NCBI RefSeq assembly: GCF_900104535.1
Contig: NZ_LT629710.1
Coordinates: 124,001 to 188,000, forward strand
Direction: 5' to 3'
DNA: 64,000 bases
Origin: Nakamurella panacisegetis
GTDB lineage: Bacteria; Actinomycetota; Actinomycetes; Mycobacteriales; Nakamurellaceae
The stretch's first letter is position 1. Every line of letters begins with the position of its first letter. The notes beneath the pieces were generated by a model. The model was not told the origin of the DNA. It ran no database searches and worked only from the letters and a program-made list of their open reading frames with translations. Positions 40,721 to 48,508 of this stretch are shown here, piece by piece. Position numbers and translations under genes: made by a program.

Positions 40721-41209
40721 TCCATCCCCCGATGGCGGTGCGGCGAATCCGGAGACAATTGGGGCACGACACGGAATTGTCCGGCACCGCGAGAGCGGTC
40801 TGATCCTTCTGTTCATTCTTAAACCGCTCAGGTCACGTTCGCGCATCGCGGTGGACGAGCCTCAGAACGGTGCCCGCCCGATCCCATATTCGGAGCCTCT
40901 ACGACGCGTGATCGAATCGGATTGGTGATCGCCTCGAAAGGGGGCAAAACGATGCCACGCCTGCACAATCGCGGCCCCGGAGAGATGCCAGGCACCCGGT
41001 GATGTGCTGCTGCACAATCCTTCTCGCCATGACCGACCACTGAAAGCCGCGCACAGTCTCCCGGTGACTCGCAGTCATGGCCATATCCGGAAAGAGATCG
41101 ACGGGGCACCGGGGAGTGAAATTGTTTCGTCCCCGCAATACTTGCCGTATTGAGGTGTAGATTCCATTTGCCGGCGTATCGACCGGTCATTCTGATGGAA
41201 GAAGCAGCC
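40721..41209. other. 489-bp intergenic region before the WxL-like gene
   Basis: No coding sequence is supported. It contains a 6-bp inverted repeat CAATAC-TTGCC-GTATTG (41136-41152), 58 bp upstream of the WxL-like start, and the words TGCACAATC twice (near 40972 and 41013). A GGGGCAAAACG run near 40945 superficially resembles part of a c-di-GMP riboswitch but lacks the rest. It probably holds the promoter and a long leader for the secreted-protein gene pair. Confidence 0.45.
41136..41152. promoter_or_regulatory. inverted repeat upstream of the WxL-like gene
   Basis: CAATAC, a 5-nt spacer, GTATTG: AT-richer than its context and placed where an operator or leader hairpin would act on the WxL/DUF916 pair. 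Confidence 0.3.
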
Positions 41210-41782
41210 ATGATCAACAATCTCCGTAAGACGTCCCCCAAATTGTCCGGTCGACCCGGCCTGGGTGCGTATGGCTCGGTGACGCGCGGTGTGATCATCG
41301 CGGCGATGGCCGGCGGCCTTGCGCTCACGGCAGCCGTGCCCGCCTCCGCCGGTACCACCGGTGCGACGTTCACTCTCGCCGGCGGGTCGCTGACCGTCTC
41401 CCAAGCCGCCACGGCCACATTGGACCCCGGTGCGACCGGCACGACGTCGATCACCGGAGCGCTGGGTGCCGTCGACGTTACGGACGCCCGAGGCAGCATC
41501 GCCGGATGGACCATGACGGCCGCCTCCACCACCTTCACCGCCTCTGGCGGGTCCGTGAGCACGGACGTCACGTATGACTCGGGCCCGGCGACCGCGAGCA
41601 CGGGAACAGTGACGCCCGCCAGCAACGGCCCGACAAGTATCACCACCGCGCAGACCGTGGCCACCGGGACGGCGGCCAGCGGCAACAACACCGCGTCCTT
41701 CTCTCCGACCCTGACCGTGACTCTGCCCGCCTCCGCCCTGGCCGGTACCTACGCGGGCACCGTCACCACTTCGGTCCTCTAG
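41210..41782 (+). CDS. WxL-like secreted surface protein
   Basis: 190 residues from ATG 41210 (GGAAGAAG upstream). The signal peptide is long: basic start, then VIIAAMAGGLALTAAVPASAG (cleavage ~48-50). The mature domain is Thr/Ser/Gly/Ala-rich beta structure with GWTMTAASTTF resembling the first WxL motif. The C terminus (LAGTYAGTVTTSVL) aligns with the terminal WxL motif, though the second tryptophan is absent. WxL proteins bind peptidoglycan non-covalently in Firmicutes. The next gene encodes a DUF916 protein, the standard partner of WxL proteins, which strengthens the call. Confidence 0.72.
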   Translation: MINNLRKTSPKLSGRPGLGAYGSVTRGVIIAAMAGGLALTAAVPASAGTTGATFTLAGGSLTVSQAATATLDPGATGTTSITGALGAVDVTDARGSIAGWTMTAASTTFTASGGSVSTDVTYDSGPATASTGTVTPASNGPTSITTAQTVATGTAASGNNTASFSPTLTVTLPASALAGTYAGTVTTSVL

Positions 41783-41808
41783 GCCCACGGCAAGCCGAAA
41801 AGGTAGAT

Positions 41809-42957
41809 GTGAGAAGCTTTTTCGCCGCACTGGCGGTGATAGCCGGGACCCTGGTCCCGGCTGTCACCGCGCCTCCGGTATTCGCCGCGGCATCCGCACC
41901 CGCACAGACTCCGGCCCGAGCACCGAGTGCCGGGATCGGCATCCGGCTGATCGACGCTCCTACCGACGCCAAGGACGACCCCAGGGCCCACGTCTACATC
42001 GTCGATCACCTGAACCCCGCCGCCGTCATCCACCGGCGCATCGAGCTGTCGAACCGCACCTCCACGCCGGTGCAGGTCTCCCTGTACGCCGCCGCCGCCG
42101 ACGTCACCGGCGGATCATTCGTCGGGGCCGCAGGGCACACACCCAATGAGCTGTCGAGCTGGACCTCGACACAACCGGGCCTCGTCGATCTCCCTGCCGG
42201 CGGCACGCAGATGGCGACGGTCACCGTGTCCGTCCCACGGGACGCCGCGCCCGGAGAGCGCTACGGCGCCGTCTGGGCTGAAATCCGTTCCCGACCAGGA
42301 CATGGCGCTGGGGTGACCCAGATCAGCCGGGTCGGGATCCGCCTCTACATCGATGTCGGTCCCGGCGGTCCCCCGGCTGCTGCCTTCACCATCGACAGGC
42401 TCACGGCCGCACGAACGCCTGGTGGGCAACCGACGGTCAGTGCCGCCGTCCACAACACGGGCGGCCGGGCCATCGATCTTGCGGGCACGATCCAACTCGA
42501 TCACGGCCCCGGCGGCCTCAGCGCCGGCCCATTCCCCATCAAACTCGGTACGACCGTCGGCATCGGCGATACCGAGTCCGCCGCCGCCGTGCTGGACGCT
42601 GCACTGCCGGCCGGGCCGTGGAACGCCAGGATCACGCTGCGAAGCGGCCTCACGGAGGTCAGCGTCGCGGGCACGATCACGTTTCCGGCTGCGGGCCGTG
42701 CCTCCTCGGTGGCGGTGGCGCCCATTCCGGCGGGCGACGGTCGTCACCGATGGATGTTGCCGACGTTTCTGATCCTGGGGGCCGTCGCACTCCTGACCGT
42801 CCTCCTGCTGTCGCTCCGGGTTCGTCGGCGAAGGCGTTCGGTCAAGGGCGCCTCGGGTCGCGTGTCGACCCACCAGGACCAAGGCCTGACCGACGACGGC
42901 GTCGCCGACTCCGGCGCCGGCGAGCACGACTCGCAACCGGTACTCCCACCCGCATGA
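41809..42957 (+). CDS. DUF916 (WxL-interacting) membrane-anchored surface protein
   Basis: 382 residues from GTG 41809, after AAAGG. Signal peptide (SFFAALAVIAGTLVPAVTAPPVFAAA); extracellular beta domain (~42-300) with the DUF916 pattern (HVYIVDHLNPAAVIHRRIELSNRTSTPVQVSLYAAAA; VSVPRDAAPGERYGAVWAE). A C-terminal membrane helix at ~308-330 (LPTFLILGAVALLTVLLLSL) is followed by an Arg-rich stop-transfer and ~45-residue cytoplasmic tail. It would present or tether the WxL-like protein encoded 26 bp upstream. The two genes probably form one operon. Confidence 0.8.
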   Translation: MRSFFAALAVIAGTLVPAVTAPPVFAAASAPAQTPARAPSAGIGIRLIDAPTDAKDDPRAHVYIVDHLNPAAVIHRRIELSNRTSTPVQVSLYAAAADVTGGSFVGAAGHTPNELSSWTSTQPGLVDLPAGGTQMATVTVSVPRDAAPGERYGAVWAEIRSRPGHGAGVTQISRVGIRLYIDVGPGGPPAAAFTIDRLTAARTPGGQPTVSAAVHNTGGRAIDLAGTIQLDHGPGGLSAGPFPIKLGTTVGIGDTESAAAVLDAALPAGPWNARITLRSGLTEVSVAGTITFPAAGRASSVAVAPIPAGDGRHRWMLPTFLILGAVALLTVLLLSLRVRRRRRSVKGASGRVSTHQDQGLTDDGVADSGAGEHDSQPVLPPA

Positions 42958-43052
42958 ACACGGACCGGCGAGCCCTTCGATCCACCGGGCCGAGGCCACC
43001 GTCGACACCGGAACCACCCGGACGCGACCCGGCCGGCTGGAGATAGACGCGG

Positions 43053-43096
43053 GAATGGCCCCTGATCTGGTCGTGAGACCTGATCGGGGGCCATTC
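43053..43096 (+). terminator. terminator-like hairpin after the DUF916 gene
   Basis: A 15-bp stem with one G-T pair (GAATGGCCCCTGATC / GATCGGGGGCCATTC), then a T-T mismatch and three more pairs around a 6-nt loop. No T-run. It closely resembles the tRNA-fMet terminator at 44395-44431 (see findings). Confidence 0.7.
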
Positions 43097-43182
43097 TCAG
43101 TACATGCAGGAACGAGATCCTCGTCTTGTCCTGGCAACCACGCGTAACCGTCACGACCCAACCGCAGGCGGAACAGCTGCTA

Positions 43183-43212
43183 CCGAAAGCGCCTTACGGC
43201 AATGGCTTTCGG
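43183..43212 (-). terminator. hairpin after the lipoprotein gene
   Basis: Outer stem CCGAAAGC / GCTTTCGG and inner GCC/GGC pairing, 52 bp beyond the lipoprotein stop on the minus strand. Probable terminator without T-run. Confidence 0.4.
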
Positions 43213-43264
43213 GCCGAGGTGGCCGCTGGTGGCCACGGAGCCGAGCATCGGTAAGAGCAGACGG

Positions 43265-43996
43265 TCAGCCCAGGACCGCCGCACACGCGGGGAGCGCCTT
43301 CGCGGCTGCTCCGACGCCGGCGGGCAGCTGAACCGAATTCAGGGCGATGGTGTTGGGCCCGGCCGCCTGGTCCGCCGCGAGGGAGATCAGCTTGCTGGTG
43401 TCGCCGGATGCCGTCGACTTGCCGGCGGCGAGGAAGACCTCGCCCTTCTCCTTCAGCGACCCGATCTGCTTCGTCGCGTAGTCGGCTCCCCCGGTGAATC
43501 CCGGTGCCGGCAACGAGGTCAGGGTGCTGGCCAGGTCCATGAAGTCCTGGCCGCCCTCGGTGAGGAACGGCGAAGCAGCCTTGGCCTTGTCGGCGTCGGA
43601 CATGGAACCGGCGGTCGCCGCCTTGATCTTCGGGGAGACCGTTGCCGATTTGGCCTGACCGGTGCAGAGCGCGGTGAACCACGTGGCACTGGCGGCATCC
43701 AGATCGGCACCCGCGGAAGCACTGTCCGCAGCCGAACTCTGGGGAGCGTCCGAGCTCACGGCCCCGTCCGAACTGGCGGCGTCCGTGCCGGCCGGAGCCG
43801 AACTCGGCACATCGGAAGCGGGCGCCGAGTCAGAGGACATGGCGGCCGAGGCGGGTGCGGAAACGGCCGCGCTGGAGGCCGGCGCCGAACTGGCGGCGGA
43901 GCTCGATGATGCGGCCGTGGAACTCGAGCCGCAGGCGGCGGTGGCCAGGAGCACGAGGGCGGCACATCCGGCCATGATTGAACGTCTTCTGAGCAC
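43265..43996 (-). CDS. Ser/Ala-rich lipoprotein, unknown function
   Basis: 243 residues from GTG 43996, which gives a compact lipoprotein signal (LRRRSIMAGCAALVLLATAAC, lipobox LATAAC). Cysteine acylation would anchor it outside the membrane. A ~95-residue low-complexity Ser/Ala/Asp linker follows, then a helical ~130-residue domain (TWFTALCTGQAKSATVSPKIKAAT to ALPACAAVLG) with two cysteines that could pair. The linker probably spans the cell wall. No family recognised. It is separated from neighbours by hairpins on both sides. Confidence 0.75.
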   Translation of the reverse strand: MLRRRSIMAGCAALVLLATAACGSSSTAASSSSAASSAPASSAAVSAPASAAMSSDSAPASDVPSSAPAGTDAASSDGAVSSDAPQSSAADSASAGADLDAASATWFTALCTGQAKSATVSPKIKAATAGSMSDADKAKAASPFLTEGGQDFMDLASTLTSLPAPGFTGGADYATKQIGSLKEKGEVFLAAGKSTASGDTSKLISLAADQAAGPNTIALNSVQLPAGVGAAAKALPACAAVLG

Positions 43997-44388
43997 GGTG
44001 ATTTCACACTTTCGACTTGGGGGAGTGTCTTTGAGGATGCGGTCCGACCAACCTCTTGACGGATAGTAACGGCAGATGTGCACTAGCGTGACGGATCTGG
44101 TGCTCGACGTCCGAAGCCGGGCTATCTATAGCCTGTTGATAATCGATTTTCCCCAACGGCGCAGTTGGCGCGCACGGACGGTCATCGGATCGGCTCGTCG
44201 CCGACTCTTCCGGGGTGGGCAAGGAAACAATTGTCAGGCTCGGAAATCGGTGCTAACCGTGCCCGTTTCCTGTGGAGCCGCCGCCGGGGCGGATCCGGCG
44301 GCGAAGGGACGCGGACCGCATCCGGCCCGGCGCGGTCCCACCCCCTGCTCAAGCCTGGATCACCACCGGAGCAAGCGAGAGCGGACAC
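43997..44388. other. intergenic region between the lipoprotein gene and tRNA-fMet terminator
   Basis: About 390 bp. Open frames exist on both strands but lack ribosome sites and recognisable products. It presumably carries the lipoprotein promoter; a TACTAT -10-like word occurs on the minus strand at 44068-44063, without a good -35. Confidence 0.35.
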
Positions 44389-44431
44389 AAAAAAATGGCC
44401 CTGATCAGGTTGTGCACCTGATCAGGGCCAT
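44389..44431 (-). terminator. intrinsic terminator of tRNA-fMet
   Basis: A perfect 16-bp stem (ATGGCCCTGATCAGGT / ACCTGATCAGGGCCAT) with a 5-nt loop, followed on the minus strand by seven T residues. It starts four bases after the CCA end of the tRNA. The strongest Rho-independent terminator in the window. Confidence 0.93.
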
Positions 44432-44435
44432 CCGG

Positions 44436-44512
44436 TGGTAGCGGGGACAGGATTCGAACCTGTGACCTCTGGGTTATGAGCCCAGCGAGCTACCGAGCTG
44501 CTCCACCCCGCG
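44436..44512 (-). tRNA. initiator tRNA-fMet (anticodon CAT)
   Basis: A 77-nt cloverleaf with CCA encoded. The first acceptor pair is an unpaired C1-U72, and the anticodon stem has three consecutive G-C pairs below the CAT loop (GGG CTCATAA CCC). Both are hallmarks of the translation initiator tRNA rather than elongator tRNA-Met. Anticodon at 44478-44476. Followed directly by an intrinsic terminator. Confidence 0.97.
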
Positions 44513-44521
44513 TTGGCGGTA

Positions 44522-44543
44522 ACACCACTGTAGCAAGTGGTGT
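44522..44543 (-). terminator. hairpin between UPF0182 gene and tRNA-fMet
   Basis: An 8-bp stem ACACCACT / AGTGGTGT with a 6-nt loop, in the 71 bp between the UPF0182 stop and the tRNA. Likely separates the two transcription units; no T-run. Confidence 0.4.
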
Positions 44544-44583
44544 CACCAAAGCCAAATCGGCTGGAACACAAGGATTCCCTGCG

Positions 44584-47526
44584 CTACCCGGTGGGGCTGG
44601 TGGCGGTCGCCGTCGGGGCCGCCGATGTCGTCGAAGGTGTGGTCAGCGATGTGCCGGCCAGCTTCAGGTAGTTGTTCACGGCGTCCTCCAGCGCCTGGCT
44701 GGCGGCACCGATCTTGCCCAGATCACCCGATGCCTTGGCCGTGGCCAGGGCCTTGTTGGCCGCGTCCATGGCCGACAACGCCTGGGCCTGGTCGGAGGGG
44801 AGGACGACCGGGGTCGACGGACTGCTCGAACTGGACAGGGTGGCCGAGCCGGACGAAGTCGAACTGCCCGACGACGTCCCGGTGCCGGTCCCGGTGATCG
44901 GCGTCGGGGCACTGGCCGCCGCCACCTGCAGCGCATCGGCCAGGGTGGTGCCGTAGCCGACCCGGTTGGCGTACCAGACCAGCACCTGCCCCAGCTGCGG
45001 CGAGGCACTGGTCGACACGCCCTTGATGTACAGCGGCTCGACGTACAGCAGGCCGTTGTCCGTCGGCAGGGTCAGCAGGTTCCCGTAAATGACCTGGGAT
45101 CGGCCGCTGGTCTGTCTGGTCGTGACGAAGTTGCTGATCGCCTGGTTCGAGTTGAACGCCTGCTGGATCAGCACCGGCCCGGGTGTCTGCGTGTTCTGCG
45201 GTAACTGCAGCACGGTCAGATCACCGTAGGTCTTCGGATCGCTGCTGGCCGAGACGAACGCGGCCATGAACTGACGCTGATAGATGGTCAGCGCACTGGT
45301 CAGCTGGAAGCTGGTGCTCGTCTGGCCGGGCAGCGCGATCTGCTGGTAGTACGGCGGCTGGGCCGCCGTGTTGCCGGCCTCCGTCGGATCGGCCGGGACA
45401 TCCCAGTAGTTGGAGTTCTGGAAGAAGTCGACCGGCGAGTCCACGTGGTACTGGGTCAACAGCTTGCGTTGGATCTCGAACAAGTCCTGCGGGTAGCGGA
45501 AGTGGGCGCGCAGGTCGGTACTGATGTCCGAGCTGGGCTTGATCAGATTGGGGAACACACCTTCCCAGGCCTTCAGGACCGGGTCCGCGTCGTCCACCGA
45601 GTAGAGCGTCACGGCGCCGGTGTAGGCGTCCACCGTGGCCTTGACCGAGTTGCGGATGTAGGACACGTCGGTGTTGGCCTGCGCGCCGGTGCCGGTCGTC
45701 TGCGAGTTGGTGGTGCTGCTGGCCAGGGAGACGCTCTGCGAATAGGGGTAGTTCTGGGCCGTCGTGTAGGCGTCGACGATCCAGACGATCTTGCCGTCGA
45801 CCACGGCCGGGTACGGGTTCGAATCGGTGGTCAGGAACGGCGCCGCCTTCCGGACCCGGTCCAGCGGATCACGGTTGTACATGATCTTGGAGTTGCCGTT
45901 GATCTCCGAGGAGAACAGGAAGTTCGCCTCGCCGTAGTGGGTGGCGAACACCAACCGGTCGAACAGGTTGTCCAGCTTGACGCCGCCGCTCCCGGCGTAG
46001 GTGTACGACGTCGAATCGGTGTCGTACTCGCGGTTGCTGTTGGGGCTGTCGGATCCGACGATCGCATAGGTGGTGGCCTGGCTGCCGTAGTAGATCCGCG
46101 GCTGGGTCACCTTGATGGTCCCGGAGTTGGACACGTCGGAGACGTTCCCGCTGAACACCGGGTATCCGTCGGAGCCGACCTGATTGGCCGGGGTCGCGAT
46201 GAAGCCGTTGCCGTGGGTGTAGACCATGTGTTCCTGGATCCAGTTGGTCTGATCGCCGGTCAGCCCCGCGGTGTTGAGTTCACGGACGGCCACGATGTAG
46301 TCCTGGGTCTTGCCCGTCTTCGGGTCGGTGTAGCGGTCGACCGACAGCGGATCGGCGAAGCCGTAGAAGTTCTTCTGCTGCTCGTTCTGGGTGAACGTCG
46401 AGGACAGGATGTTCGGGTCCAGCAGCCGAGCGTTCGAGATGGTGGGATTGCCGGTCGCCGTCAGCGGGGTCGAGCTCGTCTCGTCCGAGTAGTTGACGTA
46501 CTTGACCTTGTCCGAACCGATGTCGTAGGCCGCCCGGGTCGCGGCGATGTTCTTCGCGATGTACGGCGGCTCCTTGGTGATGCCGTTCGGGTTGACCACC
46601 ACCTGCTGCAGGATGAGGGGCCAGACACCGCCGATCAGCACGCTCGACAGCACCAGCAGGGCCAATGCGATGGCCGGGAGCTTCACGCTCCGCAGGAACG
46701 CACCGACGATGAACCCGACGGCGCAGATGGCCGCGATCACCATCAGGATGATCTTGGCCGGGAGCACGGCGTTGACGTCCGTGTAGGACGCGCCGGTGAA
46801 CTTTCCCCCGCGGTTGGAGAACAGCAGGGCGTACCGGTCGAACCAGTACTGGATCGCCTTGACCAGGACGAACACCCCGACCAGGAGCGAGAGCTGCAGC
46901 GAGGCCTGAGACGTGATGCGCCGGCCGGGCCCGGAGAAGCGCAGTCCGCCGTAGAGGTACTGGGTGACCAGGACCGCGAAGAAGCTGAGCGCCGCCAGCG
47001 CGAACAGCCAGCTGATGATCATCTGCAGGAAGGGCAGGGTGAAGACGTAGAAGCCGACGTCGTGCCCGAACTGCGGATCGGACTTCCCGAACGACACTGC
47101 GTGCAGCCACAGCTGCACCGTCTGCCAGTCCCCCTGGGTGGAGAAGGCACAGATCAGACCGACCAGGATGGAGATGGCGAAGACGAAGGTCTTGGGCCGG
47201 CTGCTGACCACGGTCCGGTAGGGGCTCAGCGGATCCACCTCGCCCGACGGCACGAACACCGGCCGGGAGCGGTAGGCCGTGTTGAGGGCCAGGAACACCA
47301 CTCCCCCCGCACCGATCCCGCCGATCAGGAACAACACGATCTTGCTGACGATTTCGGTCGTCCAGACCTGCCGGTATCCGACCTCGCCGAACCAGAGCCA
47401 GTCGACGAACACACCGACGAACTGGAACCACAGAATGGCCAGCACGACGAGCGCGACCAGCGTGATGAGGACTCGTTTGGATCGCTTCGACATGCTCGGC
47501 ATGCCGATCGGGGGCCGCATGGCCAC
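44584..47526 (-). CDS. UPF0182 family large membrane protein
   Basis: 980 residues from GTG 47526 with AAGGAG seven bases upstream. The N-terminal third contains about seven membrane helices (VLITLVALVVLAILWFQFVGVFVDWLWF; IVLFLIGGIGAGGVVFLAL; and more to ~residue 300). The rest is a large extracytoplasmic domain (LDPNILSSTFTQNEQQKNFYGFADPLSVDRY; HMVYTHGNGFIATPANQ) ending in a Thr/Ser/Gly-rich tail with a short helix. Conserved in actinobacteria (M. tuberculosis Rv3193c family) next to the PDZ protease gene. Function unknown. Confidence 0.92.
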   Translation of the reverse strand: MAMRPPIGMPSMSKRSKRVLITLVALVVLAILWFQFVGVFVDWLWFGEVGYRQVWTTEIVSKIVLFLIGGIGAGGVVFLALNTAYRSRPVFVPSGEVDPLSPYRTVVSSRPKTFVFAISILVGLICAFSTQGDWQTVQLWLHAVSFGKSDPQFGHDVGFYVFTLPFLQMIISWLFALAALSFFAVLVTQYLYGGLRFSGPGRRITSQASLQLSLLVGVFVLVKAIQYWFDRYALLFSNRGGKFTGASYTDVNAVLPAKIILMVIAAICAVGFIVGAFLRSVKLPAIALALLVLSSVLIGGVWPLILQQVVVNPNGITKEPPYIAKNIAATRAAYDIGSDKVKYVNYSDETSSTPLTATGNPTISNARLLDPNILSSTFTQNEQQKNFYGFADPLSVDRYTDPKTGKTQDYIVAVRELNTAGLTGDQTNWIQEHMVYTHGNGFIATPANQVGSDGYPVFSGNVSDVSNSGTIKVTQPRIYYGSQATTYAIVGSDSPNSNREYDTDSTSYTYAGSGGVKLDNLFDRLVFATHYGEANFLFSSEINGNSKIMYNRDPLDRVRKAAPFLTTDSNPYPAVVDGKIVWIVDAYTTAQNYPYSQSVSLASSTTNSQTTGTGAQANTDVSYIRNSVKATVDAYTGAVTLYSVDDADPVLKAWEGVFPNLIKPSSDISTDLRAHFRYPQDLFEIQRKLLTQYHVDSPVDFFQNSNYWDVPADPTEAGNTAAQPPYYQQIALPGQTSTSFQLTSALTIYQRQFMAAFVSASSDPKTYGDLTVLQLPQNTQTPGPVLIQQAFNSNQAISNFVTTRQTSGRSQVIYGNLLTLPTDNGLLYVEPLYIKGVSTSASPQLGQVLVWYANRVGYGTTLADALQVAAASAPTPITGTGTGTSSGSSTSSGSATLSSSSSPSTPVVLPSDQAQALSAMDAANKALATAKASGDLGKIGAASQALEDAVNNYLKLAGTSLTTPSTTSAAPTATATSPTG

Positions 47527-47795
47527 TACTGGACTCCTTGCGTTCGTGGTGCGGGGCTCTCAACTGCCGGCGGGGACGCCGAAACCCTTCTCGCTTCGGC
47601 TGACGCGACCCATGACGGGGGCAACGTTGGATCAACTGTAGGCGGCACATGATGGTTCCCGGGGAGACGGCTGTGCCCGGTGAGCGGATCTGTGCGAACC
47701 CGGTGCGTCGCCGGAGCCCGCGCCGTGCCGGGTCGGCCGGGTCCGAGGCCCGATGCCGGCACATCGCCGTCGCGCCGGGATGCAAGGATCACCGG

Positions 47796-48497
47796 GTGGC
47801 TTCCAACAACATTCCGGCCGGATCCGACCCCGTGGATCCGGCTTCGCTCATCCCGCCCGCGCAGGCTCCCTACTGGTGGGAGGACCCCGACCTGGCGGCG
47901 GCTGTCGCCGAGGTCGAGGAATTCGTCGGCAGCGCCGGGTGGGATGCCGCTCCGCAGATGTTCGCCCTGGTCCGGACGGCCGATCTGGCGGCCGCCCAAC
48001 CCGGTCTGGCCGCTGCCCTGGCCGACTCCGGCGTCTTCACCCCCATCGCGCAGGAGGTGCTGCCGCCCGGGGACCTGTCCGAGGCCCTGTCGACGATCTC
48101 CTGGCCCGACGAGGTGGCGGGCTGTGTATTGGTGCAGGAGATCGTCGTGCTCCCGCCGTCAGCGGTCGCGACGCGGGCCGAAGGCTCGCCGGAGCGGGCG
48201 CAGGACCTGCTGCCGGGTGAGGCCGACGCGGAAGGCTCACCGACCTCGGCCGCGAACACCGCCACGACGCGGGCCGAAGGCTCGTTCCGGGAGAGCAACG
48301 ATGTCGAGATCACGGCGGAGGAAGCCGCCGCCCACCCGGATCGCGTCGAGGCCCGACTGGCCGCCGGCGTGCTGCGGGACGGCAAGGGCGGAGCCTGCTT
48401 GCTGCGGGTACGGGGCAAGGACGACGCGACGCCGCTGCGGGGCGGCGACCTGGCACCGAATCTGCTGCGGGCCCTGCACGCGACCTTCGAGGACTGA
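47796..48497 (+). CDS. PPA1309-family protein
   Basis: 233 residues from GTG 47796, with AAGGA upstream. Start and end match the actinobacterial PPA1309 family (WWEDPDLAAAVAEVEEFV; FALVRTADLAAAQPGLA; LSTISWPDEVAGCVLVQEIVVLPP; VRGKDDATPLRGGDLAPNLLRALHATFED). Between conserved blocks an unusual insert of about 45 residues (ATRAEGSPER to TTRAEGSFRE) contains a 20-bp DNA repeat twice. Cytoplasmic, function unknown. It is transcribed opposite to UPF0182 and converges on the PDZ protease gene. Confidence 0.87.
   Translation: MASNNIPAGSDPVDPASLIPPAQAPYWWEDPDLAAAVAEVEEFVGSAGWDAAPQMFALVRTADLAAAQPGLAAALADSGVFTPIAQEVLPPGDLSEALSTISWPDEVAGCVLVQEIVVLPPSAVATRAEGSPERAQDLLPGEADAEGSPTSAANTATTRAEGSFRESNDVEITAEEAAAHPDRVEARLAAGVLRDGKGGACLLRVRGKDDATPLRGGDLAPNLLRALHATFED
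48169..48284. repeat. 20-bp direct repeat inside the PPA1309 gene
   Basis: The 20-mer starting CGACGCGGGCC and ending GAAGGCTCG occurs identically at 48169-48188 and 48265-48284, in the same reading phase (encoding TRAEGS). A shorter relative (GACGCGGAAGGCTC) lies between them, and the 14-mer GGGCCGAAGGCTCG recurs in an intergenic gap at 63418-63431. Confidence 0.75.
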
Positions 48498-48508
48498 CCG
48501 GGTTCGGC

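Larger units (their letters stand above)
42958..43264. other. intergenic region with two hairpins between convergent genes
   Basis: Holds the strong hairpin at 43053-43096 behind the DUF916 gene and a second hairpin at 43183-43212 facing the lipoprotein gene. No coding sequence is supported. Confidence 0.5.

Noticed and set aside
40940..41025. Possible c-di-GMP riboswitch downstream of the GGDEF/EAL gene
   Set aside because: Only the GGGCAAAAC-like word matches; the tetraloop, receptor and second conserved half (GACGCAAAGCC-like) are missing, and pairing is not convincing.
43994..44441. Plus-strand ORFs between the lipoprotein gene and the tRNA
   Set aside because: No ribosome sites, unstable amino-acid composition typical of shadow frames, and one would read through the tRNA terminator.
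44436..44512. tRNA-fMet as an integration (att) site
   Set aside because: No integrase gene, no direct repeat of the tRNA 3' end and no mobile-element genes are visible on either side.
44584..47652. Very long open frames antisense to the UPF0182, mutB, DUF2342 and giant-protein genes
   Set aside because: They lack recognisable domains and ribosome sites and are the expected by-product of high-GC codon use opposite real genes.
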